The notes below the pieces were generated by a model that was not told where the DNA came from, searched no databases, and saw nothing but the letters and a program-made list of their open reading frames with translations. The translations under genes were made by a program, and so were the position numbers. From CAYPEK01 sp964409645 (lineage in GTDB: Bacteria; UBP15; UBA6099), in assembly GCA_964409645.1 (NCBI GenBank), contig CAYPEK010000010.1, forward strand, positions 1-63,113: a DNA stretch of 63,113 nucleotides, in the 5' to 3' direction. This document shows, piece by piece, positions 1 through 8,796 of this stretch (position 1 is the stretch's first letter; each line of letters starts with the position of its first letter).

Positions 1-2
1 GA

Positions 3-1487
3 ACTGGAGTTCTTCCTGAAAGCACATGGACGGAAACAGTCACAGTGCCGCGCGACAAAATGACGGCAATTGCTTTGCCGTCGAACCCGTCGGACGGGTT
101 GAAAGTCACGCAGCGGGAATTCGAGCGGCCGACGCTGATGAGCACCAGATTGGATGAGGATGCGCATGTCGAACAGGCGGCGGGCGCCGAAGTGACAAAT
201 ATTGTGACGTTATTAAAAGACAGCAGGAAAGAGTCCGGCGGGCAATCCGCAATTGAAGTCAGCGTAATAGCGCCTGTAGCAGCGGCGACAGGGGATAAAG
301 TTGAGCTAAAAGGGAGCGTGTCGGGAGCAGGGACGGTCGCGGCGTACGCATGGGCGCAGACGCAAGGCCCGGAAACGACGATTGAAAACGCGGACAAGTC
401 TGTCGCTTCATTCGTGCCGAAGTTGCCCGGCCTATACAAATTCAGATTCGACGCTTCGACGTCGAAAGAAGCGGTCTCCGGCGGCGTGGAAGTGAATGTC
501 ACGGGAGGGACCGGCATTGCGCCGGAGTTGATATCGCAGCCGACAATGGAGTCTCCGGCAGCCGATATCGTTATTTACGGAAATGAATTAATCGTATTTT
601 CCAAAAACAATCCGGAAATTTTCGTGTACGATATCACCGATCCGGCAAAACCCGAAAGAAAGGCGAAATACCGCGTGCCGATGGAAGGCCGTTTTGTGCA
701 GGCTGAGCTGGCGGGCGGCACGATGTACGTTCTGGTCAGGAGCGGCGGAGCTGAAAAAGAGGGTAAAACCAAAAACGTGCGACTGGTGACAATCGGCATC
801 GATGGAAGCGGGAATATGGAATTGACCGGTGAGATACCGATAGGCGACAAAAATGCGAGAATGGGCGTGTCCGGAAACAATCTTTTCGTATGGACACCCG
901 ATATTGAGAAAACCCAATCCGTTATAAACGATTACGACATATCAAACACATCGAATCCGCGCCTGAAATGGAGCGAAAAATTTCAAAAGTTCGTGGTAAC
1001 GGCCGCGCCGATGCCCGGTGGCAGGATAGCCGCCGCGGTTACGCCCGAAGAGATGGAAGTAAAACACAGAGCCGAAATATACATGTTCCCTTTCAGGCAA
1101 GAGAATACGATCCACTTAATAAATGCATGGGAAGACGTTAAGGGCGTGAATTTTTCAGGCAGCTACGGCAGAAAAGACCTCGGCGGTGAATTTGTTGTTG
1201 GAACAGTTTCAGGAAACAACGAGTTGAAAGTAACTGCTGAGATGAAGGATTTCAAATACACTATGGAAGTGTTTGCGGATGCCGCCGGACCAGTTCTCGC
1301 GGCATACAAAGCCGAATCGGAAACGAGCGCGAATACCGACCTCAGATTCATAGATATAAGCGATATTTCGGCCCCGGTGGAAAAGACGGCTTTGCGGACG
1401 CCTTCACTGATCGACGCATTGACGACGGATGGCCACCTCACAGCGCTTAGTTACAGAAACAGGTTGCTTATCTACAAGATGTACTGA
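3..1487 (+). CDS. Secreted Ig-like plus LVIVD-repeat protein, 3' part (partial)
   Basis: The reading frame is open to the left window edge, so the true start and any signal peptide lie outside. The first GTG in the frame (45) is probably not the start, because the codons before it read as ordinary protein. The visible ~490 residues hold a PKD/Ig-like domain with the typical YAWAQTQGP and FVPKLPGLYKFR patterns. After it come degenerate LVIVD-type beta-propeller repeats, recognisable by IFVYDITDPAKPERKAKY, YDISNTSNPRLKW and LRFIDISDISAPVE. Such proteins are usually exported to the periplasm or cell surface, and their function is generally unknown. The stop codon lies 1 nt before the ATG of the double radical-SAM gene, so the two are very likely translationally coupled. 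Whether the enzyme acts on this protein is speculation. Confidence 0.7.
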   Translation, partial: TGVLPESTWTETVTVPRDKMTAIALPSNPSDGLKVTQREFERPTLMSTRLDEDAHVEQAAGAEVTNIVTLLKDSRKESGGQSAIEVSVIAPVAAATGDKVELKGSVSGAGTVAAYAWAQTQGPETTIENADKSVASFVPKLPGLYKFRFDASTSKEAVSGGVEVNVTGGTGIAPELISQPTMESPAADIVIYGNELIVFSKNNPEIFVYDITDPAKPERKAKYRVPMEGRFVQAELAGGTMYVLVRSGGAEKEGKTKNVRLVTIGIDGSGNMELTGEIPIGDKNARMGVSGNNLFVWTPDIEKTQSVINDYDISNTSNPRLKWSEKFQKFVVTAAPMPGGRIAAAVTPEEMEVKHRAEIYMFPFRQENTIHLINAWEDVKGVNFSGSYGRKDLGGEFVVGTVSGNNELKVTAEMKDFKYTMEVFADAAGPVLAAYKAESETSANTDLRFIDISDISAPVEKTALRTPSLIDALTTDGHLTALSYRNRLLIYKMY

Positions 1488-1488
1488 A

Positions 1489-3417
1489 ATGGAACCTCGC
1501 AGGAAAGAAGATTACCTCCCGTATTATTTGCGCATCAGCAGTGCGTGCAATCAGAAGTGCGCCTTTTGCAATTCCGTTTCCAATGCAGGTGACGATCCGC
1601 CGGATACCGTAATTGCCGAGCAATTGCGAGAGCTGCGCGACGGAAGGATGATCTCGACAGTCACTTTCGCGGGCGGAGAGCCGACTCTTTCGAAGCATTT
1701 GCTGAACAGTGTCAGAGAAGCGCACAGCCTGAATTTCGATATTATAGGGCTTGAGACGAACGGACTCATGCTGTCATACCGGCGATATGCTGACGCCCTT
1801 GCGGATGCCGGACTGACCCACGTCAGGATAATGCTGGTTTCGGCGGACGAATCGCTTTCCGATTCGCTGACCTGCACGCCGGGCGCGTGGAAACTCACGT
1901 GCAAGGGCATCGAATGGGCCGTATCGCGTGGGCTGCACGTCACCGTTCAGCTTCCGCTGATTGAAGGAACAATTTCCGGACTTGCTGAAACGGTTCGGTT
2001 TGTCGCGGACCGCTTCACGGGCGTGAACCGGATAGAACTTCGGATGACAACTCCCGGATCGGAAAGCCAAGACGTGATCCCCGCCGCCGTTCTGGAGAAT
2101 GAGCTCGTGCGAGCTGTCGAAGCCGCGCGCGAAAAGGAGATAAAGATGTCTTTCAAGGCGTGTTGCGGTTTGGCGCCTTGTCTGCTCAAAGAACCGGATA
2201 TTCTTACGCCGCTCTACAATTTTCAGGCGGTGGACGATTCGGACAAGCCGGGATACGAAACGGTCTCTTCGTGTGTGGAATGCCTGCTTGGATCGGTTTG
2301 TCCGGGAATCCATCCGGCGTATGTGCGCGAAGACCGCGCCGGGAATCTCGAAAAAATAACGCCTTCAATCGCGCGGAAAATACTGCGTCCCGGACCGGGC
2401 AGGAGGAGCCTTTTTAAAGATGACATAAGAAGACAGGCGAACGCAAACTTCTGCACATTCTTCAACGCGATGGACGAAAACGGATGTAGTTTCGTAAGAG
2501 AAGCGATGCTACGGATTAATTATACGTGCAATCAGAGATGCCTCTTCTGCTGGATAGATCCCAATTACGACAACCTGCCACACGAAGCAGTTGTGAAAAA
2601 GATCGAGGAAATAGGTAGAGCGGTTCCGAGATCGGTATCCATCACGGGCGGCGAACCGACGCTAAATCCTCATCTTGCGGAATATGTTGCCCGTGTTAAA
2701 GCGGTCGGCGTGAACGAAATCTGCCTCCAGACAAACGCCATGCTCCTCGACGACAAAAGCCGTGTGGACGAACTGATAGCTGCCGGCCTCAATAGCGCTT
2801 TCGTATCGCTGCATTCGAACGATCCGGAGATTTCGGACATGCTGACCGGGGTGGGGGGCGGATTCGACCGAACGGTGAAAGGGATCACGAACCTCATCCG
2901 AGGCTCAGCGGTTGTTTTTCTGAGCCACGTGATAAACTCATTCAATTACAAATTGCTTCCCGATTTTGTAGAGTTCATATCGCGAAGATTCGAAAGGGTG
3001 CCGATTGTGTTCTCGTACGCCGCTCCGATATACGGGGCGATGATGCACAGGGGCCTCATCCCGCCGTTGAGCGAAGTCAGAGATGTGCTCATTAAGGCGC
3101 TCGAAAAATGCTACGAACTCAAAGTTCCGTTTTCGGGACTTGCGGGTATGTGCGGGTTGCCGCCATGTATCCTCGACGGTGAGTTACGGTACTATCCCGA
3201 CATCAACCGGGTGGCCGAGGCGGATTATCTCGACGACATGGTGAAGGCTCCGTGCTGCGCGGAGTGTTCTCTCGACGGCTATTGTTTCGGCATGAGGAGA
3301 TACTACGCCGAGATATACGGAACGGGCGAACTCAAATCGGTGCAAGTTGCCGATGTGAAACCTGTTATTCTGGATTATGTCAAACCGGAAGATTTCTACA
3401 AGCAGATAATATTGTAA
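1489..3417 (+). CDS. Tandem double radical-SAM protein with SPASM-like cysteine motifs
   Basis: This 642-residue protein is two radical-SAM/SPASM-like halves joined head to tail. Half 1 has CNQKCAFC (C20, C24, C27), the GGEPTL motif near residue 62, and a distal cysteine set CCGLAPC (from C225) and CVECLLGSVC (C262-C271). Half 2 repeats the pattern: CNQRCLFC (C347, C351, C354), GGEPTL near 387, CGLPPC (C555, C560) and CCAECSLDGYC (C589-C599). Each half can therefore bind the SAM-cleaving [4Fe-4S] cluster and probably auxiliary clusters. I chose the ATG at 1489, 1 nt after the previous stop. No Shine-Dalgarno is visible there, which fits re-initiation after the upstream gene. Starts further upstream would run through the previous gene. 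SPASM proteins often modify peptides or proteins, but no small precursor peptide is visible here. The substrate is unknown. Confidence 0.85.
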   Translation: MEPRRKEDYLPYYLRISSACNQKCAFCNSVSNAGDDPPDTVIAEQLRELRDGRMISTVTFAGGEPTLSKHLLNSVREAHSLNFDIIGLETNGLMLSYRRYADALADAGLTHVRIMLVSADESLSDSLTCTPGAWKLTCKGIEWAVSRGLHVTVQLPLIEGTISGLAETVRFVADRFTGVNRIELRMTTPGSESQDVIPAAVLENELVRAVEAAREKEIKMSFKACCGLAPCLLKEPDILTPLYNFQAVDDSDKPGYETVSSCVECLLGSVCPGIHPAYVREDRAGNLEKITPSIARKILRPGPGRRSLFKDDIRRQANANFCTFFNAMDENGCSFVREAMLRINYTCNQRCLFCWIDPNYDNLPHEAVVKKIEEIGRAVPRSVSITGGEPTLNPHLAEYVARVKAVGVNEICLQTNAMLLDDKSRVDELIAAGLNSAFVSLHSNDPEISDMLTGVGGGFDRTVKGITNLIRGSAVVFLSHVINSFNYKLLPDFVEFISRRFERVPIVFSYAAPIYGAMMHRGLIPPLSEVRDVLIKALEKCYELKVPFSGLAGMCGLPPCILDGELRYYPDINRVAEADYLDDMVKAPCCAECSLDGYCFGMRRYYAEIYGTGELKSVQVADVKPVILDYVKPEDFYKQIIL

Positions 3418-3430
3418 TATCCGAAAGTTT

Positions 3431-4696
3431 CTACAGCCGTTTGATGTCCGCGCCGAGCCCGCGGAGCTTTTCGTCGAATTTCTCATATCCGCGGTCGATG
3501 TGCTCGATGTCGTAGATTGTGGTCGTGTTGTCCGCGGCGACACCCGCGATCGCGAGCGCCGCTCCCGCCCGCAGGTCTGTTGCCATCACTTTCGAGCCTT
3601 TCAACTGCCCCACGCCGTTTATCACGCACGAATTGCCCTCGAGTTTGATGTCCGCGCCCATTCTCATGAATTCCGCAACGTGGATGAAACGGTTTTCCCA
3701 GACTGTTTCCTTTATAATGCTCACGCCATCAGCGGTTGCGAGCATTGCCATTATCTGCGGCTGCATATCGGTCGGAAAACCGGGATGCGGAAGCGTGATG
3801 ATCCTCAGCGGCTTAATTCTCTTTTTCGCCGTCACCCTGATTTCGTTCTTACTCTCTTTGACCTGTACTCCGGCCTCGATCAGCTTTACTACGATCGGCC
3901 GCAGGTCTTTTATCTGCGCGCCCTCTAACGTTATATTGCCGCGAGTGACCGCCGCAGCGAGCATGAACGTGCCTGCCTCGATCTGGTCCGGTATCATCGT
4001 GTGTGACGCGCCGTGCAGTTTAGCGACGCCGTGTATCGTTATCGTCTTTGTTCCCGCGCCGTTCACTCTTCCGCCGATCGATTTGAGAAACCATGCAAGG
4101 TCCTGAATGTGCGGTTCCTCCGCGGCGTTCTCGATTGTCGTCACGCCTTCAGCGAGCACTCCGGCCATCATCAGGTTGGCGGTCGCGCCCACCGACGGAA
4201 AATCCAAATAAATGCGATCGCCTTTCAGTTTCGGGCATTTCGCATCTATGTTTCCATGTTCAAGTGTGATTTTAGCGCCCATCTTCTCGAGTCCGGTAAG
4301 GTGCATGTCAACCGGTCTCGACCCGATAGCGCACCCACCCGGAAGCGAAACTCTTGCCTGACCGAACCGGGCGAGCAGGGGTCCCATCACATAAATCGAC
4401 GCCCGCATCTTGTTCATCAACTCGAACGGCGTTTCAAATTTATTGACGTCCTTCGCATTGATGGCGACGGACCCGTTTCCGCTCGTGACGTTCGCCCCGA
4501 CTACCTCGAGCACATGCTTCATTGCCTGCACGTCGCTCAGGTCCGGTACGTTGTGAAGCGATACTTCGCCGTCAGTGAGCAGCGCCGCAGCCATGATGGG
4601 AAGAGTTGCGTTTTTGCTCCCGCTTATTCTTACGGAACCTTTGAGTGAGGTTGATCCTTTGACCTCGTAGCGGTTGTTTGAAATATCCTTGGTCAT
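3431..4696 (-). CDS. murA: UDP-N-acetylglucosamine 1-carboxyvinyltransferase MurA
   Basis: MurA transfers enolpyruvate from PEP to UDP-GlcNAc, the first committed cytoplasmic step of peptidoglycan synthesis. The protein has the two-fold EPT/EPSP-synthase architecture. Its N-terminus, GSVRISGSKNATLPIMAA, carries the conserved Lys-Asn pair. The catalytic loop LPGGCAIGSRPVD has the PEP-binding cysteine at residue 122; lineages with Asp there are fosfomycin-resistant, so this enzyme is predicted sensitive. The ATG at 4696 gives 421 residues, the usual length. An in-frame extension to 4831 has no MurA homology and was rejected. The gene is convergent with the double radical-SAM gene (13-nt gap) and stands alone on its strand, separated from flgM by a terminator. 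Confidence 0.95.
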   Translation of the reverse strand: MTKDISNNRYEVKGSTSLKGSVRISGSKNATLPIMAAALLTDGEVSLHNVPDLSDVQAMKHVLEVVGANVTSGNGSVAINAKDVNKFETPFELMNKMRASIYVMGPLLARFGQARVSLPGGCAIGSRPVDMHLTGLEKMGAKITLEHGNIDAKCPKLKGDRIYLDFPSVGATANLMMAGVLAEGVTTIENAAEEPHIQDLAWFLKSIGGRVNGAGTKTITIHGVAKLHGASHTMIPDQIEAGTFMLAAAVTRGNITLEGAQIKDLRPIVVKLIEAGVQVKESKNEIRVTAKKRIKPLRIITLPHPGFPTDMQPQIMAMLATADGVSIIKETVWENRFIHVAEFMRMGADIKLEGNSCVINGVGQLKGSKVMATDLRAGAALAIAGVAADNTTTIYDIEHIDRGYEKFDEKLRGLGADIKRL

Positions 4697-5088
4697 TTTA
4701 TATTCGGTGAGTGTCTCTACATTTACCTCAAAATGGACAATCCATTTTATCAGAGAGAATTTTAAAAAGCAATGGGGATTATTGTGAGCTAAGTTAATTT
4801 CCGCATGGGAAAAGCCTTTGATGTAATCCATGCGAATGTGGAATATCGAATGATATTATTTGTCGGCTACAACAAGTTTGATTTAGATGGTAAGCCGGAC
4901 ATGATTTTGCCGGTATGCACATCATAAAATGAATAGCCTTAATATAGACGAAAAATTCGGAAAGAAGCGGATGAAAGCGAGATCATTCAGAGTCACGTAT
5001 TTTAGTCTGAAAAAATTGCGCAAAGCAAACCGCACTTTGCAATATTTTTAAATACTATGCCGTTGCTTTTAGGGACGTTTTTTAAACG
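4697..5088. other. AT-rich spacer between flgM-like gene and murA
   Basis: This stretch of about 390 bases is AT-rich and has no convincing coding region or RNA gene. It must hold the murA promoter on the minus strand, but I found no clearly matching -35/-10 pair. Confidence 0.5.
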
Positions 5089-5115
5089 CAAAAACTCAGC
5101 CTAGCTTGCGGCTGA
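5089..5115 (-). terminator. Rho-independent terminator after flgM-like gene
   Basis: On the minus strand the sequence reads TCAGCC, an 8-nt loop, GGCTGA and then GTTTTT. It begins 16 nt after the flgM-like stop codon, which is a textbook intrinsic terminator position. Confidence 0.75.
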
Positions 5116-5131
5116 ATTTCTGAGAATACTG

Positions 5132-5434
5132 TCAGATTACCTCAAAGAGAGTTCCTTTGAGAATTGAACTGACAATTTCCTCTGAGGACATTTTAACAGT
5201 GCTGCTCTCCAGCTCTTCCTTCGCAACAGCGACATCGCTATCGCCTTTCGCATCGGGAAGCTTGTCATAGCTTTCTCTCAGCTTGTGGAGAAGCTTTGCC
5301 TTGGAGGACACGTCAACACTGTCGCCCTGCTCGGCCTTAGCGTAGGCGTTGATGGATCGGCTGCGAAGCGCTTTGGCTTCTTTAAGCTCTTCAGCTTTAG
5401 GCGCTCCCTGATTTTGAATATTCCCGATTTCCAT
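5132..5434 (-). CDS. flgM: FlgM-like anti-sigma-28 factor
   Basis: This is a small protein of 100 residues. Its C-terminal half matches the FlgM core: VDVSSKAKLLHKLRESYDKL followed by SSEEIVSSILKGTL. FlgM holds the flagellar sigma factor FliA inactive until the hook is complete. The ATG at 5434 is preceded by AGAAGG at 7 nt; the GTG two codons earlier is less likely. No flagellar gene lies in this window, so the partner sigma factor and any export route cannot be seen. The N-terminus (EIGNIQNQGAPKAEE) is low-complexity, as is usual in this intrinsically disordered family. The gene has its own terminator at 5089-5115. Confidence 0.75.
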   Translation of the reverse strand: MEIGNIQNQGAPKAEELKEAKALRSRSINAYAKAEQGDSVDVSSKAKLLHKLRESYDKLPDAKGDSDVAVAKEELESSTVKMSSEEIVSSILKGTLFEVI

Positions 5435-5605
5435 AATCACACCTTCTCAGACTTCTATACTCTTTATCGGCAGACTTAAATAAACATTTAGTGTTTTTAA
5501 AAAATAATTTAAAATAAATATTAGCTTTAATAAACGCTTTTTTGGGGTTGAAAAGAAAAATGTAAAAAAAACATAAAAAAACAGGCTAAAAAAACGCTTT
5601 AATTG

Positions 5606-6802
5606 TTATCTTAGCGGATTTACCGCGACACCGTCTATGCGGACCTCAAAATGAAGGTGATTTCCGGTCGAAGTTCCCGTACTGTCGGCGAGCATTATTA
5701 CCTGCCCTCGTCGCACGAATTCACCTTTGCCGACTAAAAATCTAAGTCCGTGGCCGTATAAGGTTACAACTTGACGCCCGTTGGATTTTCCGTGAGATAT
5801 CATCACTGTATTTCCATAGCCGTTTCGATATCTGGCTTCGATCACAATTCCGTCTGCCGCGGCGCATATATTAGAGGCATAAGATGCTCTTAAATCTATT
5901 CCGTGGTGGTTTGATGAGGCTCCTCTTTTTGGCGCTTTCCTGTAACCGAAGGAGGAAGTCACAACAAACGGATTTCCGCAGACGGGCGACCCGAACGATC
6001 CGCTGAATGCGTGCTGATATCCGCCCTTCATTTTGCGCAGTTCTTGTTGGATCAGTTGGTTTTCTCTTTCGAGTGCCGCGTATTCTGCTTCAAGTTCTTT
6101 TCTATCTTGTCTCGCGGATGCCAGCGCTTTGGATTTCTCATGATAAATATAGGTGTAATATGTCTTTTCTTGCGCTAATTTTGTTCTATCGTTTTCTATC
6201 TCTATCCGGGATTGCTCCACCTGTTTTCTTCTGGTGGCAACTTCGTTTTGTATCGATTTCAGCTCATCAAGGATGCCGAGGTCGCTTTTGGTTATTATTC
6301 TTAAGTATGCAAGTCTGCTTATGAAATCACTGAAACTTGAAGAATTAAAAAGAACCTCAATATATCCCGCATGGCTGTTTTTGTAGTATGAAATGATTCG
6401 AGATTTATATTTTCCTCTGTAATCCGAGAATTTTTGTGTGGCTTCATCCAGTTTTTTCTGATAATAAACTTCCTGTGCCTGTGCTCTTTTAAGATCGCGG
6501 GTTTTTTGGTCCAGCGCTCTTCCTGTCCGTTCGCGCTCCATATCTACTTGCCGTACAACATTTGCGATACCCATCTCCTCGCGCTTCTTTTTTGAAAGGA
6601 CAGAGCGTAACTTTTTCATTCTTTGCTGAAGGTCCGCCTGTTCCTTTGCGATATTCCTGTTGCTGCTTTTCGATGTAGTTACAACCGGGGGTTGGATGAG
6701 AAAAAGGAAGAAAAAGAGCCCAGCTAACAATATGAAAGCGGGCATTTTCCTTTTTTGGGCGTTAATTGCCTTAAAAGAGCCTAAAAAAGTCAGTTTAGCC
6801 AT
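5606..6802 (-). CDS. Coiled-coil M23 (LytM) peptidase, EnvC/murein-hydrolase-activator type
   Basis: The 398-residue protein has an N-terminal membrane anchor or uncleaved signal (about residues 20-38, PAFILLAGLFFFLFLI). A long charged coiled coil follows (about 45-260), then a C-terminal M23 domain. The zinc and catalytic positions are intact: HHGIDL (HxxxD) and the C-terminal HLHFE (HxH), with YGHG where YGHL is common. It could therefore be an active DD-endopeptidase rather than only an EnvC-like activator of amidases. It would act on peptidoglycan in the periplasm, probably at division or in remodelling. It starts 20 nt downstream of the acyl-CoA synthetase stop, suggesting co-transcription. 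No clear Shine-Dalgarno precedes the ATG at 6802. Confidence 0.88.
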   Translation of the reverse strand: MAKLTFLGSFKAINAQKRKMPAFILLAGLFFFLFLIQPPVVTTSKSSNRNIAKEQADLQQRMKKLRSVLSKKKREEMGIANVVRQVDMERERTGRALDQKTRDLKRAQAQEVYYQKKLDEATQKFSDYRGKYKSRIISYYKNSHAGYIEVLFNSSSFSDFISRLAYLRIITKSDLGILDELKSIQNEVATRRKQVEQSRIEIENDRTKLAQEKTYYTYIYHEKSKALASARQDRKELEAEYAALERENQLIQQELRKMKGGYQHAFSGSFGSPVCGNPFVVTSSFGYRKAPKRGASSNHHGIDLRASYASNICAAADGIVIEARYRNGYGNTVMISHGKSNGRQVVTLYGHGLRFLVGKGEFVRRGQVIMLADSTGTSTGNHLHFEVRIDGVAVNPLR

Positions 6803-6822
6803 TTAATAATGTTTATAATGAA

Positions 6823-8679
6823 CTATTTAATATAAATCAAGTATTTCTCGTCAGATTTTCTTAGTTCCTCAATTTGTGGTCTGTACTTCTCGAGAATCTG
6901 CCTGACACGGAATTTCATCGTGGAGGTAATATCTCCGGTTTCCGGCGACATCGGCGACACGATCAGGAACTTTCGCGGCACGGACGGGCTGTGCGGATCG
7001 CCGAAAAAAGCGGCATTGTCGTCGAGTTCCTTCTTTATAGCCGCTATCACTTTTTCGTTTCGTGCGAATTCCTTAATGTCGCCGTTGAGCTCCACGCCGA
7101 TCTGTTTGGCGGCTTCTTCTATCGCTTCCGGTTCCCATGCCAGCGACACGACGGCAACCGAGAATTCTTTCTGTTCCGCGTCAACCGCGGCCGACTGGAT
7201 CAGAGTTGTGTGGCGGAGGATATCGGCGGCGAGAACATCGAGATCGACAAATTCGCCGTTGGACATTTTTACCTGAAGGCCGCAGCGGCCATGCACGAAG
7301 AGGAACCCATCCTCATCGAAATGGCCGAGGTCGCCCGTATGGTAGTAGCCGTTTATTATTGATTTCTTTGTTTTTTCGGGATCGTTGAAATAACCTTTGA
7401 AAACATTCGGGCCGCTACAGATTATCTCGCCCTTTTCGCCGGGCTGAAGGAATGTGCGCTTTCCGTCAGGGCCCTCGGTAAGCGAAAGTATTTTCACATC
7501 GACGTCCGGAATGGGCAGTCCGACAGACCCCGGCCGCCGGGTCGAGTGTCTTTCGCACGAGATCACGGGTGAAGTCTCACTGATTCCGTAACCTTCGAGC
7601 ACGATCATCCCGATATTTCTCAGCGTGCGGGCGTGCTCCTGTTCGAGTTTCGCGGAGCCGGACACCGCGCGGAAGAGTTCGTCGAGCCCCGTTTTCTTCA
7701 AGATCAGCGGCCCCATAACTTTTCTGCGAATAAACTCGCGTGCCGGTTTTTTCGAGTAGTCCGCGCTGAGGTCGATGAATCCGCGTGTGATGCCGAGCAC
7801 CTTCGCGCGCATCCCTTCCGCGAAACGTTTGAACACCATAGGCACTCCGGGCAGGAGGGTGGGGCGGGCGATCTGCATGTCCGAAAGGATTGTCTTTTTG
7901 TGCGAGTACCAGATAGCGGCGCCGTTGAGCAGCGCGGCGAGGGTTATGAACCCTTGGAAAGAGTGCGCTTCCGGTAAATAAGAGAGCAACCGCTCGCCCG
8001 GATCAATGGACATCATCTTCGACGAGCTTTCAACATTGCACAGCAGGTTGCCGTGAGAGAGCATTACTCCCTTCGGCCTGCCGGTGGTGCCGGAGGTGTA
8101 TATCAGCCGGGCGACGGTGTCGCGATTCACGTTGGCGAGCCTTTTTTCTATCAGCTCCGCGTCTATGTCGCTTTTAAGCAACTCAGAAAAAGGGGTTTCG
8201 TTTCCACCGCATTTCACGCCCTCTGTGTTCATGTCCATCACAACTATTTTCTTGAGGGGTGTGTTGCCTGAAGCATAAATCCGTCTGATGCTGTCGAGGA
8301 ACGTGGGGCTGGTGAATATGATCTCCGTTCCGCTGTCGTTAAGCTTGTATTCCACGATTTCGGTTGTTTTCAGGTCGTAATCGTAGAGCCCCCAAGCGAT
8401 CCCGCCGGCGAAAAGGGTTCCCGCATCTCCGAGGTTGTATTCCTGTCTGTTTTCGGAGATGAATCCAACTGTCTGGCCGGGAGCGAGCCCGAAGATTTTT
8501 ACGAGCGACGTTGCAATCACCTGACTCAGTCGGGCGAGGTCTTTGAACGAATAAGCGCCCGAATATTTGTCTTCCGGCGAAATTTTGAATCGCATCGAGT
8601 CGCGGTCACCGAACACGTTTGCAGCCGTGATCAGCGCCTCAGGGATGCTTTTAGCGCGGGCAATCTCAGGGTTGAGCAT
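6823..8679 (-). CDS. AMP-forming long-chain acyl-CoA synthetase (FadD/FACS-like)
   Basis: This 618-residue adenylate-forming enzyme of the ANL superfamily carries the phosphate loop YTSGTTGRPKGVMLSHGNL, the A5 motif GYGISETSPVIS, and the late motif YHTGDLGHFDEDGFLFVHGR. These place it with long-chain fatty acyl-CoA ligases, which activate fatty acids through an acyl-AMP intermediate. In the C-terminal domain the catalytic-lysine region is divergent, so acyl-AMP ligase activity is possible. The start ATG at 8679 follows a purine-rich stretch. It lies between the PorV/SLH/SPOR gene (117-nt gap) and the M23 peptidase (20-nt gap), a setting that suggests a role in envelope lipid metabolism. Confidence 0.88.
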   Translation of the reverse strand: MLNPEIARAKSIPEALITAANVFGDRDSMRFKISPEDKYSGAYSFKDLARLSQVIATSLVKIFGLAPGQTVGFISENRQEYNLGDAGTLFAGGIAWGLYDYDLKTTEIVEYKLNDSGTEIIFTSPTFLDSIRRIYASGNTPLKKIVVMDMNTEGVKCGGNETPFSELLKSDIDAELIEKRLANVNRDTVARLIYTSGTTGRPKGVMLSHGNLLCNVESSSKMMSIDPGERLLSYLPEAHSFQGFITLAALLNGAAIWYSHKKTILSDMQIARPTLLPGVPMVFKRFAEGMRAKVLGITRGFIDLSADYSKKPAREFIRRKVMGPLILKKTGLDELFRAVSGSAKLEQEHARTLRNIGMIVLEGYGISETSPVISCERHSTRRPGSVGLPIPDVDVKILSLTEGPDGKRTFLQPGEKGEIICSGPNVFKGYFNDPEKTKKSIINGYYHTGDLGHFDEDGFLFVHGRCGLQVKMSNGEFVDLDVLAADILRHTTLIQSAAVDAEQKEFSVAVVSLAWEPEAIEEAAKQIGVELNGDIKEFARNEKVIAAIKKELDDNAAFFGDPHSPSVPRKFLIVSPMSPETGDITSTMKFRVRQILEKYRPQIEELRKSDEKYLIYIK

Positions 8680-8796
8680 GATTTTTGGCTCTCTCTTTAG
8701 TTGTGATTTGAGCTATACCAAAGTGAGCAGAAATGCAATATGAAGATTATCATCCGGCGTGGAATGCGTCAAGAATATATGAATTTGGAAACTGTT

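Noticed and set aside
4697..4831. 45-residue N-terminal extension of MurA
   Set aside because: It would lengthen MurA beyond the family norm, and the residues before MTKDISNNRYEVKGS are not MurA-like.
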